Shown: positions 23,701 through 35,700 of the stretch, piece by piece
How positions within the stretch are numbered: the first letter of the stretch is position 1
How the letters are laid out: each line of letters begins with the position of its first letter
NCBI GenBank assembly: GCA_036362985.1
Contig: JAYGXS010000006.1
Location: 12,781,683-12,845,682 of the forward strand
Length of the DNA: 64,000 bases
DNA from: Ligula intestinalis
Lineage: Eukaryota > Platyhelminthes > Cestoda > Diphyllobothriidea > Diphyllobothriidae
Direction of reading: 5' to 3'
Notes under the pieces: generated by a model
Told to the model about the DNA's origin: nothing
Seen by the model: only the letters and a program-made list of their open reading frames with translations
Database searches by the model: none
Program-made: the position numbers and the translations under genes

Positions 23701-26700
23701 GGGTATCCTGGCCACTGTAGCTTGAAGGCGTTCACAGAACTCCGTCTTAACTGCTTCAACCGCTTGCGATGTTGGGGCATAAACGGCAACCACAGAAATA
23801 TTTGCAATGTTGCCTTTGAAGCGGGCTGTGGCAATCCGCTCTGAGATAGGCTCAAACGCTAAGAGAGTGCTATGCACCTTTTTTGTCATGGCTATTGCCA
23901 CCCCATGCAGTCCTGTGTTCGTTTGTGGTCCGCTGTGGAGGAACACGTACTCAGCATCCTCTTGTGGGACTTTGATTTCTCTCGTTCCAGAGTCTGGGAG
24001 ACGAACTTCTGACAGACAGGCAACGTCTACTTTATAGTCCCATAATGCGCGTGCTAGAAGTGCTTGACGGCCGGGATCAAGCAATGTCTGCACATTACAG
24101 CAACCGATGTTCAAAGCGTGTCGCGAATTTAGGGTACTGGCTTGCATATTTGACATTCCGGGCAGCAGGCGACCACGGAGCGCGTCGCTTCCCGGGGACG
24201 CCGTAGCTTTGTTCAAGTTGAGAGCACTGGCAGGCAGGCAAGTAGCCCTTGGTGGATCCGGAACTCCGCCGGGTGGGCCTCAATCCCGGCGGCGAGGAGG
24301 ATAAGTCGGAGCAGCATAGTCAAGAGGGGCTGCTCTATCATAAAAAAACAGATGGAGATGAGAAGAGATGGATCCACCATAGGGAGGTTTGGTTTAGCAG
24401 ACTTTGGCCGTCCTGACAGCGGGTGGGAACGCGGTCGAAGACGCGTCTGCTGTGGCTTGCATATTTGGCACTCCGGGCACAAGACGACCACGGAGCGCGT
24501 CGCTTCCCGGGGACGCCGTAGCAGTATTGAGATTCGTGATATTCGTATTGTCCATTAAGTTTCTTGGGAATTTTGTTACAGATGGCGCCCCCGGTGTTAC
24601 CTGCCATTGTTCTCTGTTCGCCGTGAGTTTCCCCACGTTGCCCGCGAACCACCGGCGAGGAGGTCGAGGGTTGGATTTCGGTTCGGCTATCCGGGAAGTA
24701 GTAACTGTGAATTCGGGAGGTTTTGGGAAAACAATTGACTGTTTTTAGCCTGCGTTAATCAACTGCTCCCCCAACCCAGGAAAACCTTCCTTTTGCAGGG
24801 ATATTTCTCAATTATTGCTTGTTTCTCGCTCCATGAAGTCCTGGGAACTGTCAATCGGATACCCAAAGCGAAACGGAACACCTTTATTCTATCCGACACT
24901 TCTAATGGAATGGCGGCATGAATATAACACGGCTACTCGATTTAACCAGATATAAGTTGGCATAAATGCACATAAAACTTTTGGAGCCGAACGTGGGAAG
25001 GCTTATATGGAGAACCCTAGTCGCAGTTATGACGCATATAGATCCGCGTTGCTGCACTCTTCATAAACGACTATGCACGCGATAAGCAAATCGGATGTTG
25101 TTATCTTTATTGAGAAAGAGGCTTTTCAGTGAGGCAGATGACAGACCAAGTACGCTAACTACAACATACTCTGAAAAAATGGTCAGAGAAATGCAAACTA
25201 AATTCCGGTGGCCAGACCTTTTCACTAAGTAAGCATGTCCTGGAGATACTGAGATGGCTGAACAATAAAGATGATTCGTGTCCTCCAGTTCCGTTTCAGT
25301 TACACTGGTCGTGAATGTGATATGCTTTCAAAGGTGTGAGCTGCTTATGCCCTGGGATTCATTTCGCTTGATAAAAAACATTCAAAAAACTTCGAGAGTG
25401 AGAAGTCGTGCGATCACTTTACGAGTAAAAGACGTTGCTTTGGCACTCACTAGGGGCCTTCCGTCGTCGAATCCATCGTCCAAGCTGTTAGGGGCCGGCC
25501 TAACCAATCAACTCGCTCGCACGCAGCCTTGGCAACGTGCTCCCACGCCACGTGATTGGTCCACCTTCATGCAGTGCACCTGATGACGCCCAAGCAGCCG
25601 CCACGATTGAGCCGCTATCCGGTCAGCCGAATGATTCAGAAGGCCAGTAGATCCGCTACTCACTTGGGGAGACTACCTGATTGGTCCTAATGCAGGTGCA
25701 TGTTGCGCATGCTTTGCTTGCCTTTATAAAGCACGTTATTAGCATACGGCAACGGATTTCCATTCCTGCGCCCTTGCTATTATTTCCTCCTTTGGGGATT
25801 CGACAGAGGCGTTGTTGGACGGCGAACATCGTGGCTTGTGGCAAGATTATAATCAGTCCGCATGGTCCTGAATGATTAGTCCCGAGGGACAACCATTAGC
25901 ATAGCCCTATTTGGCTAATTCAAGCTCTTGGGACCGAGTAAGCAAAGTGCTCATCGATAAAGAGGGTACTGAGCTAAATGAGCAAAGCATAACACTAAAT
26001 GGAACACGCGAGATTTGGTGACTTCGCCCAGAAATACCAGACTCAAATTCAGACCAGAGCAAGATGGCCATGCCTGTCTGGATGTTTCCAATCTGAAATT
26101 AATTGACATGGTTTCGTATCGGAGCCATTGAGAATCTCCTATTGCAACCATCTGCGACCTGATATCTCAGGCGGAAACTATCTGTGCGTAGCAGCAAATA
26201 AGGCAACTTCAAGTTATTCGGATACCTCAAAAGCACGGGTATTTACCAAGTCTGGTCAAATTAAATGCCGTCGGGTGGACAGCTAAGAAGATAATTGGAA
26301 TCATTTCGTGTGCGCAAGTGACAAACCTGAAGGGCTGAGTTGATATAGCAGGTGTTGCCGAGATTGACGATACCTGTCAGTCCTGGACCATAGAGTGGCT
26401 GAAGGGTCTTGTCTGACTCCTGCAGAGTCAACCACTCGCCGAGGCGTTCGTTGGCGGCAATCTCGAGCTCAGTCATGGTCTTATCAGTCTTTTCCATCAA
26501 ACGAGTGTTGATGCCGAAGTGCGCTAGGTGTTGCGCCAGTAAAGGATCTGTGACCATTTCATCCTCAGCATAGGAGTAGACTTCAGCCGTCTAGAAAAAA
26601 AGGCGAATGGTAAAAACTGGTGCTGTGGACAGTGGTCACACCAAAACAATTAATGTCTCCATGAGGTAGTTTTGATGGCAAAGCTGACGAGTTTTCCCTA

Positions 26701-29700
26701 AATATGCTTGTATTTCTCCGGCATCAGAACGACTACAGGCATCCACTCCGTGGGTTTTGGAAGATTGTTCTGAAAGCCTGCCCGGCTGACTGCAGAAAAC
26801 ACGCACTTAAAAACGGGGATCACAAGGAAACAGTTTGAGTAGACTGGCTTGTCCGCTCGACGAGTAGACTTTCCTCCAAAACCTGGTTTAACAAGCATGA
26901 TTTCAGAGAAGAAGACGACTTGATCGCTGGGACAATACTTTCATTCGCCTGACGTTTCGACAGCCCAAGCAGCACGCCTTCACGTTGGTGGAACCGACTA
27001 TACCCATCTCCGGATGGACCCATCTTCAGATGGACTCACCTCCGGACGGACCTATCTCCATATGGACCTATCTCCGGATGAACTACAGCAAAGAGCTGAA
27101 CTTCCCTTACCCCCCCATACAAAAAATTTGCCAGTATATATGTTTCTGTCTCTATCGTTTTTTCGAGAATGGATCTTCCTCATCCGGCGATGTTGATCCG
27201 AATCCTTCTTCTTATTGCCGGCGTCGAGCCCAATCCGGGACCTGCTCAAGGAACTATCAGATGGTTCTGTTCCACCTGCGCCAAGCAGATCTTCCCAAAC
27301 CAAGCCTGTGTCCTGTGTGTGCCTTTCAATAACTGGCAACACTTCCGCGCAAGAGGCACTAATTGCGCGGGTCTCACTTCCATCCACCAATACAGCGGCT
27401 CATCGTACAGGTGCATAACATGTCGTCATCCACGAAATGGGCCTGCTAACACTCCTGCACCCTCACTGCCACCACCACCTATGCCGCGGTCCGCCACGAC
27501 TCAGGCTGCCTCACAACAACCCTCAGTACCGCCGCCGCTTATGTCGCTGACCGTCCCAGACGCCTCACCACTTTCTGACCTCAAAATACTGCAGCTGAAC
27601 TGTAATGGCCTTTCTGGTAAAACAGATGAGATCATTAAACTCCTCCATGATCATGACATCAAAATAGCTGCTCTCCAGGAGTCAAAGTTGTCAGCAAAGT
27701 CGAAGGTCCCACGTTTCCCGGGCTTCGCCGTCATTCGAAGAGACAGAGCTCGTAATGCCGGGGGTGGACTGGTCACTTTGGTTCACCAAAGTATCAAATA
27801 CCAGGAGCTGACTTCTGCAGCAACATCCGCGGACTCGCCGCTGGAAGAACTCAAGGTACAAGTTACTATTGGACCGTCCAGTCTGACTGTCCATAACGTA
27901 TACATTCCTCCACAAAGCAGTTGTGATGCCAACTTCAGACCATCAATAGTCCACATGCTAACGGGTGATTCGAAACTCATCTTGGGCGACTTCAATGCCC
28001 ACGATGACTTATGGTTCTCTAACCTTTCCTGTACTAGAGGTGCCTCACTAGCCGAGGAGATCAACAACACCAACTTTGGGGTCCTCAACACGGATGGAAC
28101 GTCCACGAGACTCCCTCATTCAGGTACTTGCGCTAGCCCGGACATTTCCATCGTCAGTTGCGACCTATTACTATCTTCCTCATGGGACTGTCTATGCAAA
28201 CTGAGCTCTGACCACCTCCCGATAGTTATCACAATCAGCACACATGCTTCCCCGATTCGTAACGCTCGCAAGTGCTTTATGAATCTACGTAAAGCCAACT
28301 GGCCCGGTTTCCTTAGTGAAACTGAGAATCTCTTTGACCAGGCCCCTTTCCCTCCAGATGTTCGCCAAGGTGTGTCGGTTTTCAACCACATCATGCATAC
28401 TGCCTCTAAGCACAACATTCCCGCGGGCAAGGTCTTTGATCCCATCCCAGGATACCCTACCGATGCGGCCACCTTATCAAGAGAGCGTGACGTCACCCGA
28501 GCTCAAAACCCTCAGCACCCGTCGTTACCGGCCATGACCTTAGAGATGTCCCGACTGGTCAATGAACACAACAGGACCATATGGCAAGAAAAGCTAGCCA
28601 CTTTCTCCAGCCGCACCAACACCAGCAAGTTGTGGCAAACAATCAAATCCATCGGTAGAGGGGCACCTGCTCCTCCCAACCAGGTTATCAAATTCAATGG
28701 TATACCGAAGAAGACCGACAGAGACATTGCGAACTAATTCAATGTGCAATTCACCACGGTTGCGGTCCATAAATCCTCGAAGAATTCAAGGATCGTCAAA
28801 CACAGGTCGTGCAAACCTTTATTAATGCCGCTCCAGTTCTCAGCTCATGATACCACAACCGCGATTAAGCGTGCTAAGAACTCTAAGGCGTTTGGACCGG
28901 ACGACATTACGATGGTACACCTAAAACACATAGGCCCCAGAGGCGTCGCATTCTTAACCAGGTTGTTTAATCTGTCTCTAGCCACGTGTCATATACCAGC
29001 TATCTGGAAAATGGCTCATATCCTCCCCAGCCACAAAGCAGGTAAAGACTCCGCTGTCTCTGACAGTTACCGCCCGATCTCGCTTCTCAGCCCGGCCGTG
29101 AAAATACTTGAGCGTCTTATTCTCCCCTCGCTCAATAGACATGCCAACCTCCAAGAACACCAACACGGTTTCAGAGCATTCCACTCTACGACGTCAGCCC
29201 TACAACGTGTCACGGACCGCATTGCATGTGGTTTCAACAAAACGAAACCTGCGGACAGAACAGTAATGGTCGCCCTCGACCTTAATAAAGCTTTTGACTC
29301 GGTTAACATTGACACCTTGATGACATCCCTCATGGATTCGTCGCTACCGAACGAGCTCTGCAGATGGCTGAACTGCTATCTCCGTGGCAGACAAACGCGA
29401 GTCGAATTCTCAGGCACGCTATCTAAAGCCCGCAACTCTAGGACAGGAGTTCCTCAAGGTTTTGTCATTTCGCCATCGCTATTCAACATCTACATGGCTG
29501 ACCTCCCGAATCCCCCCCCCCTGAAGTCGAAATGGTGACTTACGCTGATGACATCACCCTGCTGTCCTCTCACCCAAACTTTCGCATGGCTGCTAATGCC
29601 TTAAATAACTACATCCCCAGTTTAGTCCGGCACCTAGACGATAAGCAACTGAAACTATCCGCGACCAAGTCCTCAGTAACTCTGTTCACTCCGGACCCCA

Positions 29701-32700
29701 AAGAATACAAATCGCATCCTCCAATTAAGGTGGAGGGCGATGACATTTCCTTATGCCAGTATCCTAAACTCCTGGGCCTCACTCTCGACCCGACGCTGGC
29801 TCTACACCGCCATGCTGACATCCAAGCCAGCAAAGCCAAAGCCAAGCTCAACATCCTAAAAGCCTTGGCAGGTTCTTCATGGGGCCAGGACACTGAGGTG
29901 TTAGTCACGACATACCGGGCAACAGGCAAGGCAACGACTGAGCATGCATCAGCCATCTTCGCCCCACTGTTAAGCGATACCAGCTGGGCGAAAGTTCAAC
30001 GCGTTGAGAACGCTGCTCTCCGCATCGCCACGGGCTGTGTTAACATGACCAATGTAGATCACCTGTATCAGGAAACTCAAGTCCTGCGTCTGAAGGTTCA
30101 CTCCATCATGCAGGCAAAAATCTACATTGCGCAGTCTCATAACCCAGAACATCCGGGCAAACGCCTTTTAACGCGCCCCCCACCTGCTAGACGCATGAAG
30201 CAGTTTACCATAGACGCGTACGGCCCACACGCTTCGGAGTTCCCCACTAATCTACCGATAACGGACCTCATTAGGCGTATCCACACCGAAACTGTAGAGC
30301 TAGCCATCAGCAGCTATAAACCCAACAGAGTCCTCAACGCTCCTCCGCCGGTCTCCGACGTTATGGCCAGAGAACGTAGGGCCAACCTGGCCAGAAACGC
30401 TAGAACCAGGCTATCCCAGCTGCGTTCCGACGTCTCCACGCTGCTGAATTCATTCAAAAGCCGTCTCACCTCATGCTTTGACAACGTCACAGACAACTGT
30501 CCTGACTGCCTCTTGCCTTTCCACACAACATGCCACCTCTTCGACTGCCCAGCCAACCCTACGGACCTCACGCCTGAGGACCTATGGCTTCGCCCAGACA
30601 AAGTCACCGAATTCCTTCATCTTTCTTAAACATTTTATACCGTTCTCTTTATTCTTTATTCCTTCATCACTATCCCTTCATCTTTCTTAAAAATTTTATA
30701 ACATGTATTGCTGGCAAACTAGGTTAAGGGAGTAAGCTAGTACAACAACAAAATCCGTCGCGGATTCATCATCAGAGACATTAGAAGAAAACAGTAGCTG
30801 CTACTCCTCTGCTACTGTTTTATGCTAATGTCTCTGATGATGAAACCGCGACGGATGTCGAAACGTCAGGCGAATAAAAGTATTGTCCCAGCGATCGAGT
30901 CTTCTTCTCAATTACCTCGTGGGAGTCGCATGTTCGCTTGTATTGGCAAGCGCGATTTCATCGAATGCTCGTGTGCATGATTGTTTTTAAATACTACAGC
31001 TACAGACAAATTCCACTTTCGTTATGTGCACCATAGCCTCGGAAGAATTGCGATGAGTTTGATTATAATATGTCATTCCCTACAATAGACGTCTCCGACC
31101 AACGAATTGTGTACTTGCTAAGGGGGATATTTCGGTCTCCAAAATTCCTAATTATGAACTACTTTGAAACCTTCTGATGAAGAGTTTGGCGGGTTGCTAC
31201 TAACAAATCTAGTAATTCTGTAGATAACGTAACGCAATCGAGACTTATTAAAGCATTTGAAGAATATCGGGAGATGCCTTTATTGGAGCCGGAAGAAAAA
31301 TATGGAGCTTTTTAAACAAGTAGAAACGCGGAATTTTGTTAAAATGTGTAGGCGATTGATAGGAATGGATGCAGCTAAGGCAAATGCCGAACGTCAAAAG
31401 CAAGAATAACCAGGACTTAAGTAGTTATTTCTGCCCATGCGATGTCAGTAGAGGCGACTAAAAACAGTATCCATGCTAAGCCAGTCTGCCAATGCATGCA
31501 TTGGGCCACGCTGCACGCTAATCCTTTTCTGCAAAAACTATAGTAAGCAATATTATCTACCCAAAAGCATATAGTAGCAATTGCTAGAACCCACTACATG
31601 TTCTTGTCTAAATCGGGCTTATTAGTATGGAGCATATATATGAATGCTGGTGTTTTTTCCCTACAATCTTCGTGTGGTGTGTAAACAGAATGAATTTTGA
31701 AAAGCAAGACGCTTCTGGATAAAAATCAGCAGATCAGGACAAGACCTACTGTTGCAGTAATCGTGCCAAGCTTCACAGCGAGCGGATACCCAGTTTGATT
31801 GTAGTGATCAATGGCATGGTTGTTGCCCCCGGTACCGTCCCAGAATCGTCGACCACATCCTATGTGGCCGTCAGAGAGATTCAACCACAGGTTGTTGGTG
31901 AGATCGCAATTGGCACATTTTTGACCCCTACAATTAAGAGGAGACTATATAAACTATGTGGTAGAAAGAAGAGAAAAGGAAACGCAATCTACTGCAGAAA
32001 TTTACCCGATTTCGGTTATTTCAAGGGGGCCCTTTAAATTATGAGAGAAAACTGCTTAATAATACTGAGAAGGGAGAGCTGATATTTTTTCCCGCCGAAA
32101 CACTTGTTTAAACTTGCAGTGAGTACGGATATCGGGAGTATGGCAAACACCCTTGTTATGCATATAGTTACCTTCATAGAATCACAGTTGGGTACTCAAG
32201 CCCTATTCCGGCTTTTGACAATTGTTAAAATTATTAGTTTGATACATATCTGAAGCTTATATGCTAAAAACAAGCATACAGAACACCAGAGCCGAATCCC
32301 CCAGAGTTTTGTCATGCGACAAAATGCAAAAAAAACATGTGTTTCGGTTCTTAACGCGTACCTATGTTGCGGTTTAAAAAAAACATCTGGCAGGAATAGA
32401 GAGGGCATAAGATATATAACTAAACAGAAATTAAATTACACACAACGCAAAGCAGCTCACCCAGGGGGAATTTTTACAGAATTGTCCAACTGAACGAGCT
32501 TTTCGGCGTATTTTGAGATGGGGCAAGGGTTCTCACATTCCCAAGCGGCCGCAGCTCCGGCACGTTCACTAGCCATTATAGCCGATTCAGTGCACTGGAC
32601 TTTGGAAATGCAGGACTTGACCTTATCAGAGAGAGCAAGATCCTTCAAGTGGTTGATACTGGGGGTTCCACCGTCCAGCGGCGGACAAGGTACTTCCAGT

Positions 32701-35700
32701 TCTTCGCCCTCTGGGAGACGCACCAAAGACCAGTGCTCTTCAACCGTGTAGCGATCATGCGGAAGATCAAAACCTCCAGGGACGCCGATGGCCAACTTGG
32801 TTGGCTGGGTTGGTTCGTCATTAGTTTTAGCTGGTAACGTTGGATAGGAAGAGTATATTTGGACAATATTCACTGTCTACACCGGAGCATGTTATTGACC
32901 GCAAGCATTGAATAGCACAAAGCAACTTGTTTACGGTGGACAGAAAGGGAAGAGATCGTGTGAAGGTCAACGTAGGTATGCCGAAAGACACCAGAGAAAC
33001 CGACAAAAATTAACTTGTCTACCCTTACTGAACAGTGGTATAATGTATTATATGAGACAGCCACGATTAACCGAAAGCAAGTTTGACAGACAGGAATATG
33101 AAAAATTCAACTGGAGTTCTACTGACCTTGGGTAAATGTAGAACTTCAGTGTAGCAAATGGAAAGACTCCAGTGTCATTGTCTGTGTATTCAGAAAGCGC
33201 TAAGTAGTCAGGTCAATACCCCCAACAAATAAATAGTAGTTGGAATTTTGTTATCACGAACAAAGCGTAGTATAGTGTTTTTGGAAAACTCAGGTTGCTG
33301 TTTTTTCGTTTATTACTCTGTGATCAACACAGGCTAAAAGTAGACCAACGGAACCGGAGAATATTAAGGTTATGAGGACTACAAAATAAAAAACAAATGA
33401 GCCAGAATGAACTGACTGTCACTCTGGCTTAGGGTCGGTATTCAAAAGAGACTTTCACGTCTAAAAGAATACTAGAGTGGTAGAAGCTGGAGATAGGCTA
33501 ATCGACGAAAAACTACCGTGAGTACTGGAAAATAGAAGGCACTGAGATCTAAACGACGCAAAATAACAGACTAATAGGGCAGACAGCCACCTTGACCAGA
33601 GAAAGCACTTCTGGAGAAGGCAGTGGTGATATAATCGCCGTATACCATCGTCAGCTTTAGGGCCACGTGCTTTAGAGTCTAGCTTCCGGCTACTTGGTGC
33701 GTCAACAGGTGGCAGATAGTGGAACATACTTTAGCGAGGGTCAGCTCCCATCTAGGCAGGCCCCTGAGTCCGGCGAATAAGCAGTCGCGGATCAGCAGCG
33801 AGAATGATACCAGGGCGCGGAGGACTGTGATCTAGCGCACCGACTACCTTATAAAATGCCGTAAGTCAAGACATGTCGACTTTCTGGTTTCTGTTTCTGT
33901 CGATGGAAAAGGGGATGGGTGGAACTTCCAACATCCGCTACCACTAATCGTCAGGCCTGAAGAGGTACCGGCCGTGAAATCACTGAGGCCGACTAAGTCA
34001 GGCATGATCGCAATCTGATCAAGTATCAGAAGTTTTGAAGGCTTTCGAAGGTGTCTGTAGACCCTTTACGATAAGTTAATGTCATTCTGCCCATACCATT
34101 AGCCGCTGTGGAGTTGCTTGCGAGTCTATAGGCCGAGCCCTGGGGCATAATGTGAGGAGCATGTTTTTAATGCGATAGGTGGTTGTCCCTGTACTAGAGT
34201 AGTATATATGGTGTATGATTGAAGAGGTTGATAACAGATATGTGCTAAAAGCCCATAAATATGTTTTGTCGATGCTTTCCCGCCAGACAACACAAAGGAT
34301 TGCTTGGAGGAGCGTACTGTTGAACCGAACTCTTCGCATTTGTGTCATGTCGCAGCCTGCTTGTGTTCACGTATACGCGTATACGTGCGACTAGGCGACG
34401 AATCATCACAAGTTGCAACTCACACCTACGAAACAGGCCGTGAGTTCAACTTCGCTGCCGTCAAGGTACTCGCCCACGCGGGAAACAAGACGAGCAGAGA
34501 ATTTATCGAAGCCTGGTCCACGGATTAGAATTCGGTCAACAGATGTGTCGAATTGGCGCCAGCGTACAGGGCCTTACGCTATTGCAAACGATCACATCCA
34601 GACGCCCGCCGTAATCAAGTGGCCCAAAATACTCCATAATCATCCCACTTTCGATGCTGACGTGGCCATTTGGCGCCCAAGCCTACATAATCCCTCGCTT
34701 TTCATCCTCCTTCCCTTCTCCTATGACTTTTTAATTGCCCATCCCTCCCACTATAACTATTACTTGTTTTGTTGACGATTCTATTGCTGTAAATATTTCC
34801 ACACAACTTGTCGATCTTACCTACTGGCACTGGCTAGCACAGCCCTCAGTGGCAAGTCGGTAGCACACAATTATTGATTTTCTGCACGTTCAAAATTTTA
34901 GTTGATGTACACACGCCCCAAGTAGCTTCCACATTTGTTGCTGTTTCTCCACCTCTGAAGATGGGCTCTTGTAAGAGCTCGAAAGCTCAGGAAAAAATAA
35001 ATGTTGTTCCAGTGATCGACCATACGTCTCCTTTACCAATAGAAATTCCTGGAATACGAGTATTCTCTCGCATTCGTCAAGGTTTTCTGTGAAAGGTTTC
35101 CCATATACTATATGCAAGCACAGTTTTCGATGAGTCCATTCGCTATGAATTTACTGCGACGATATGCCAATGGGTGCGGTGGCCGTAGGTTAAACGCGTT
35201 ATTCATTGCATAACCTATGAGTTTTGTTTTACTGCTCAAAACCAAGCAATGTCGCCTTGAAAAAAAGTAGTGGAGTAACTGAACTCAAAACGTGGCTCGA
35301 CAAAATACTTATCCGTATAATATTCGGTCATAGCTAAAGAGGAAACGTACGAAACTAGTTGCAAATTTCGGTGCGTGGTAAGGCAGAATGAGAAACATAT
35401 TTGAATCGGTCAGATCAAATATAAGGATAGAACGCAATTAAAACATCAATCGGGTGTTGACGTCACCACACACGTTCAAGTCGCACATTTTTGAAGAATC
35501 ACAAAATGGACCAAATTTTCTGTCTATTTTATCTTATGGTTAACTTGAACGAGAATTGAGTAAAAGGTTGGAGACCCGTTGGGGTATGATGCATCAGACG
35601 TAACTCGCAACCTCAAAAAGATCTACGTAAACGATAGACTATTCAGTGGCTTCTTGTGGACGGCTGTCCAAAAACTATAATAAATTCCGCATAAATATAA

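Larger units (their letters stand above)
21190..24690 (-). mobile_element. RTE-type non-LTR retrotransposon, decayed
   Basis: Reading leftward on the minus strand: a leader region with a duplicated ~75-bp block, an APE endonuclease (24216-23527), reverse transcriptase (23536-21683) and an RTE-like C-terminal tail (21651-21382). The coding order and the GLTIN...KTK segment after YADD fit RTE (as in SR2 of schistosomes). Frameshifts between endonuclease and RT, and between RT and tail, make it non-autonomous. Exact ends were not determined. It lies in the same orientation as its host gene USP5. Confidence 0.85.
20551..26326 (-). other. USP5 intron 4, hosts an RTE-type LINE
   Basis: Intron of 5.8 kb. 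The LINE occupies about 21.2-24.7 kb and a SINE-like fragment lies at 21.0-21.1 kb. The remaining ~1.6 kb (24.75-26.3 kb) shows no coding or repeat signal. Confidence 0.6.
27006..30750 (+). mobile_element. APE-type LINE with N-terminal 2A-like peptide, nearly intact
   Basis: A leader with five tandem repeats, then one coding region split by two lesions: 2A-like signal, PHD-like zinc finger, APE endonuclease, RT with YADD and a Cys/His tail. The lesions are an in-frame TAA at 28735-28737 and a frameshift at a run of ten Cs (29512-29521). The 3' UTR repeats cccttcatctttcttaaa and ends acaacaacaaaa. Clade is not certain: CR1, L2 or Ingi-like are possible. The tail motif ([18 protein letters not shown]) may help a search decide. 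It lies antisense to USP5. Confidence 0.88.
30753..30960 (+). mobile_element. Penelope-like terminal fragment, copy 4
   Basis: Starts with a large inverted repeat (30753-30856) and continues gtcgaaacgtcaggcgaata, attgtcccagcgatcga and gcatgttcgcttgtattggca, as in the 0.8- and 10.9-kb copies. It directly follows the LINE 3' end. Confidence 0.65.
26591..31749 (-). other. USP5 intron 3, hosts the 2A-LINE
   Basis: A 5.2-kb intron filled by an inverted Penelope-like fragment (26.9 kb), the 2A-bearing LINE (27.0-30.75 kb, antisense to USP5) and a Penelope-like end with a palindrome (30.75-30.96 kb). 31.0-31.74 kb shows nothing recognisable. Confidence 0.6.

Noticed and set aside
30753..30856. Palindrome as a rho-independent-type terminator or CRISPR-like unit
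   Set aside because: The genome is eukaryotic, and the arms carry ribozyme cores and belong to a Penelope-like end.
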